NCBI GenBank assembly: GCA_035610365.1 | Contig: CM069432.1 | Coordinates: forward strand, 180,033,027-180,097,026 | Source of the DNA: Aquatica leii | Taxonomy: Eukaryota; Arthropoda; Insecta; Coleoptera; Lampyridae | Direction of reading: 5' to 3' | DNA length: 64,000 nucleotides | Part shown: positions 60,281-64,000 of the stretch, in pieces | How the letters are laid out: each line of letters starts with the position of its first letter | How positions within the stretch are numbered: position 1 is the stretch's first letter | Program-made: the position numbers and the translations under genes | Notes under the pieces: model-generated | What the model saw: the letters and a program-made list of their open reading frames with translations, nothing else | Database searches by the model: none | Told to the model about the DNA's origin: nothing

Positions 60281-62028
60281 TTAGGCACCAAGATCATCAC
60301 AGGACTGACAAGTAAAATGTAAATCATCCAAAAACCCACACGTTTCATGGGCCCATAATGAACAATGAACACATTTGTACCAGTCTTCTACGGAATTTTG
60401 ATAGTCCTGTTGGCAAACAATACATTGCTGATTCTCGGACGATGAATCGTTACTTTGCACCTGTTTCTTAATTTTTTTTTGTTTAAGTGGTGTCTTTCTG
60501 AAAATTTTTTTGGTAACTGCCTTCACAGCTGAAGAAGCTGCTTTTGCTTCAAGTTCTGCTTTATAAGGCGTGTCGGTTAAAATTGTGGAATCTAGAGTTT
60601 TCCTCTTCTGTGCTGCTCTTCGTTCACTGATTGATGGCAAAGGACTAATATCAGTTAATCTGACGATGGTACTGGAACTGCATTCTCTTCCTGCTGTAGA
60701 ACCACGTGCTGCAGAGGGCATATAGTAGTATTCTGCATCAGTAGAAGAGTTTTCTACTGTTAAGTTGCGATTCGAAGTCGAAATATTATTCTGAGATAAA
60801 TTTTGATTATCATCGGACGATGAATCGCCATCGTGCATTGGTCTATCAGTAGTTAACGAAGCAGAAAATTCGTGATCTTCAAAAATGTCGGGATTGAAAA
60901 GCCATATTCCGCATTTTCTAAAACCATTAACAGAAGTTTGAACTGTTGCTGCACGACCAAATGCTTCTTTAACAGCTTCAGCAACATGAAATGTTCGCCC
61001 AGTGTGAGGTTTGAAAAATGAGATATCGAGAGGTTGTAACTTGTGCGTCGTATGCGGGGGTAAATTTAATAAAATTATATGATGTTCTCGGGCATAATTA
61101 ATCACGCCCAGACTTTTAGTGTGCGAGACATGTCCATCAAAAATAATAAGAACAGGTTGAGTTGCAGATGGTCTAGTCTGTTCGCAAAAATACTGTAGGT
61201 ATTTTGAAAAAACTTCACCATTCATCCACTCTTTGTCCTGGACAAAGGCCGGACTTCCGTTTGGCGTATGATCCATTAATTTGGGTTTAAGGCGTTTTCT
61301 GGGAAAGATGAAGGCCGGTGCCAAATAATTTCCTGTAGCTTTCATGCTACACGCTATTGTAATATTCTTTCCTCTCTCTGCACTAGTTAAACCTCCTATT
61401 TGCCGCTTTCCTTTTTTAGTCAAAACTTTTGCAAGCTTTTGAACGGTGCTCATACCACTTTCATCAATATTCCAGATTCTGTCAGGGGTTAGTTTATATT
61501 TATTATACACGTTGTGCAAATTTTGGAAAAATTTCTTAACTTGTGGCCTGTTGAAACAGGATGCCTTTGCAAAGGATGTTGCTTCAGGTGTTCTAAGGGT
61601 TATGTTAGGATGCCTAGATAGAAAACTATACAACCACTTTTTAGAGGCTACTTTTTTTCTTTGTTAAAGCGATGACTTATGTTTTTCTTAACAGCAAAAT
61701 CATACGCAAGTTTACGAAGATCGGAATAACTAATGCCAAAGAAGCGAGATTTCATGTCCAACACATAATCAACAATTTCGTTTTTATCAGCTTCTGAAAA
61801 TATGGGCTTAAAATCCCCTAAATACTTCTGGTCTTGTTTTACAACTTTATTAAATTCTGAAACTCGTCGTCCTAATGTGCTTTTGGGCAAATTATATATT
61901 TCAGATGCTTTTCGTATCGTCAACTCCTTTGATTTAACTTTATTTATGGCTATTTTCATATCTTCAATACCCCACTTGCCCCTGGCAGTTTTTCTGGCGT
62001 ATTTATATTTTGATAAATTTGGAGGCAT
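60281..62028 (-). CDS. pogo/Tigger-like DDE transposase with C-terminal PHD-like finger, one frame break
   Basis: First part 62028-61648: MPPNLSKYKYARKTARGKWG, then the pipsqueak/CENP-B helix-turn-helix IRKASEIYNLPKSTLGRRV. It ends at TAG directly after a run of seven A. The second part (open to 60281) continues VASKKWLYSFLSRHP in the -1 frame. DDE_1 core, numbered in the 450-residue second part: Asp57 (IWNIDESG), Asp166 (IIFDGHVSH), Asp203 (HKLQPLDISFFKP). About 20 residues usual after FFKP are missing before HTGRTFHVAE, so function is doubtful. A basic Ser-rich linker leads to a Cys4-His-Cys3 finger (C404, C407, C421, C424, H429, C432, C442, C445). The enzyme would cut and paste the element at TA in the nucleus. 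Confidence 0.85.
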
Positions 62029-62401
62029 CTAAAGAAGAAACAGAAATCAGAACATTTGTTTGAATTTGAAGTGAGTACCCAAGATGGAACATGTCCCGTC
62101 TTTAGAAAAGCAAGATGTCCCATCTTGGGTAAGCATACCTTTCTATGTTTACACGTGTGTTGTAACAATTTGAAACAACTTTAAGGGTTAAATAATGCAC
62201 ACAATTACCCAGCAATAGTCATAATTATATGTGCTGTACATAAATATAATAATTTCTTACCATGAACGGAAAAATCCACACTCGTTTGCGCACAAAAACT
62301 AATTATTTTCAGAGCAACTTGAGAACAAATTTAATACCGACGCAACCGTTTGAGGTGATGAAACCAAATTTGCACTGGGGGTTCAGACTTGGATATTAAC
62401 T

Positions 62402-62403
<2 letters not shown>

Positions 62404-62461
<58 letters not shown>
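62404..62461. repeat. (AT)n microsatellite
   Basis: About 29 AT units inside the pogo element, between the transposase start and its right end; probably grew after insertion. Confidence 0.97.
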
Positions 62462-62464
<3 letters not shown>

Positions 62465-62548
62465 AGATGGCGAATGTACCATTTTTTCATAACAAAATTG
62501 GCATGTCGCATCTTAGGATACCGTCCCAACTGGGGTTACTCTCCCCTA

Positions 62549-62861
62549 ATTATTTTTTCTTTTTAGACACGTTTTTCAACTAATTGAATTGCCAAGATTG
62601 CTAATTTAAGATCTGCTGCCTATTATAAGTATGCTGTTGACTTTTATTTATTTACTGTAACACATTATGTTTATAATTTATAATGTTATATATCATAATT
62701 ATTAAAACTTTTCTAAAGCATTTTATAAAATAATTTAATCAAATAAAGCTACATCAATATATATGTGATATCCAGACTCGAATCAGGATTTTAAAATGTT
62801 ATGTACTTTCAAACCTCCTGTATAGGGTAAAAGCGTCGACCTTTACCGATGCGTCATGTAT
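62549..62861. other. Spacer, no gene seen
   Basis: AT-rich DNA between the pogo element and the LINE fragment. Confidence 0.6.
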
Positions 62862-63160
62862 GAATTCGAGAGGTGGTGTTACCACCGTATGCTTAGAGTC
62901 CCATGGGTGCACTACGTAGAGAACTAGAATACCTACAAATATCAAACGCAGAAAACTGGAGTACTTTGGACGAAATGAAAAATATCACTTATATTAGCTT
63001 ATCCTTCAAGGGAAAATAGAGGGTAGAAGATTAGCAGGACGCAGACGAATATCGTGGTCACGTAACTTGCAAATATGGATTAGAATAACATCAACAGGTC
63101 TATTCAGAGCGACAGTAAACAAATAATATAGTCTAATTTGATAGCCAACATCGACAGAGA
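62862..63160 (+). pseudogene. LINE (endonuclease-reverse transcriptase) C-terminal fragment
   Basis: EFERWCYHRMLRVPWVHYVE at 62862-62920, then NIKRRKLEYFGRNEKYH in a second frame, GKIEGRRLAGRRRISWSRNL and FRATVNK (to about 63120). This is the usual C-terminal tail of insect RTE/craniofacial-development-protein-2-like LINE proteins (W.YRRML.I.W, R.L.Y.GH, G.R..GR.R..W..NL). The catalytic YADD region is not included, and there are two or three frameshifts. Confidence 0.75.
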
Positions 63161-64000
63161 ATAGGCATTTTAAGAAGAATATATATGTATATAATAAAAA
63201 CAGTATACTTATGAGTTCTATGCGATGCATTTATAAACTGATGCCCTTGTTTTGAAACTGAAATAGTTACATCAGTTACATCTAACGACGAGATTGAAAA
63301 TTTTGCAGGTGATACAATAGAAACAGCAGAAGCACAAACACTTAAGTACCAGTCAATGTCAAAGAAGCTTTAAGTAGTAATCAGAAGACATCTACAATAT
63401 TAAATAATAACGCCGATAACACCAAACAGTGTAGAACAAGATTAACATTCTGCTGAGACAATTCGTCTAAGCAATAGTGGAATCTATGCCAACGTTAATA
63501 CTAAACATAAGAACCAGCAAACGAACACAGGCTAGGGGAAACCTCAAGTAATTGAACCTCAGTAAAACGAAACATTATTTTTACTCTATTATCAAGTTAT
63601 GGTAAAGATTTTTAAAAGTGTCTTCTGTATCTAGAATCCAAAAACCTTGGTTGCAATTAAAGAACGAAAGAATATACACCAAATGTAATAAGTTTTTATT
63701 TTTGGATAAAATATCACAAAAAAATAGAAAATTAAAAATCTAAGAAAAAAACTTAAAAAAACAAACAGCTAAAATAAAATAGCAAAGAAAAAAAGAAGAA
63801 CAGACACGAAAGAAGACTTAAAAGAGACAAAGCAAAAAAAACGAATTCAGAAAATTTAGCAACCAAGACCAAGAATAGAAAGTGGAAGGATCAGTAATGA
63901 ATCTATAGACCTTCATCCAGTTGAAGTGTTGACACCAGGTTCTATTAAACCAGGAGACACTTGTTCAGTTTAAATCTAGTGAAAAAGATCTTCTGTTACA
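63161..64000. other. A-rich non-coding DNA
   Basis: No gene seen. From about 63700 the plus strand is strongly A-rich and purine-biased (GAAAAAAAGAAGAAC-like), perhaps a decayed LINE 3' tail or part of another element. Confidence 0.5.

Larger units (their letters stand above)
60029..62546 (-). mobile_element. pogo-type DNA transposon, nearly complete
   Basis: Ends: AGGGAGAGTAGCGTGAGTTG (60029) against the reverse complement GGGGAGAGTAACCCCAGTTG (ending 62546), 15 or more of 20 positions equal. TA lies on both sides (60027-60028 and 62547-62548). Repeats of ATGTCCCGTCTT / AAGATGGGAC occur near both ends (60213-60275, 62087-62125, 62503-62527). One gene fills the interior on minus. Confidence 0.8.

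Noticed and set aside
61446..62032. Plus-strand open frames opposite the pogo transposase
   Set aside because: Antisense shadows of a clearly recognisable transposase.

Overview
The window is AT-rich nuclear DNA from an arthropod, most probably an insect. The signs are one exon that looks like the start of an ABCG-type transporter with a canonical splice donor, insect-style core promoters (TATA plus TCAGT initiator), and a dense mix of decayed transposons: Ty3/gypsy, Copia, hAT (ZMYM1-like), Tc1/mariner, pogo, piggyBac, PIF/Harbinger and a LINE. There is no sign of bacterial, plasmid or viral-genome organisation. Almost every coding stretch is a transposon fossil broken by stops, frameshifts or nested insertions, so most entries are pseudogenes.

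Layout. 1-6.26 kb: the 5' end of a host gene on the minus strand (first coding exon of an ABCG half-transporter at 5902-6049, promoter/5' UTR above it, a first intron filling the rest to the window's left edge). 8.1-11.2 kb: internally deleted Ty3/gypsy element A, whose LTR promoter has two TTCTAGAA palindromes upstream of a well-spaced TATA/initiator. 11.8-17.65 kb: two decayed hAT elements back to back; the second is split by a 1.2 kb insertion holding a 68-bp inverted repeat, a tandem repeat and an 18S-rRNA-like fragment fused to a LINE/SINE-type (ATAC)n tail. 19.1-25.2 and 28.8-29.2 kb: mariner and piggyBac fragments among four copies of one dispersed repeat. 29.45-32.22 kb: a 2.77 kb terminal-inverted-repeat element with a 1.5 kb element of similar kind apparently nested in it. 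36.27-39.95 kb: Ty3/gypsy element B. 40-47.8 kb: mostly featureless, with a foldback element (44.78-45.23 kb), a Tc1/mariner fragment and a degenerate minisatellite. 47.85-49.5 kb: Ty3/gypsy fragment D.

50.2-59.8 kb is a nest: minus-strand Ty3/gypsy element C (LTR to LTR) carrying a PIF/Harbinger element, a TA-flanked IS630/mariner element, a second TA-flanked element with very long near-perfect inverted repeats, and a Copia-like solo LTR inside its own 5' LTR with a perfect 5-bp target duplication. 60.03-62.55 kb is a nearly intact pogo-type transposon whose transposase is interrupted only at an A-run that forms a canonical -1 slippery heptamer. The window ends with a LINE reverse-transcriptase fragment and A-rich DNA.

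Nothing here forms an operon or pathway. The functional units are the single host exon and, possibly, the young pogo and Harbinger genes. The candidates most worth following are the 18S-rRNA/LINE-tail chimera, the nested gypsy C locus, the long-TIR element at 56538-57466, the nested CCCAGTAAACAC-type elements and the pogo frameshift site. All boundaries were read by eye and no database comparison was possible.
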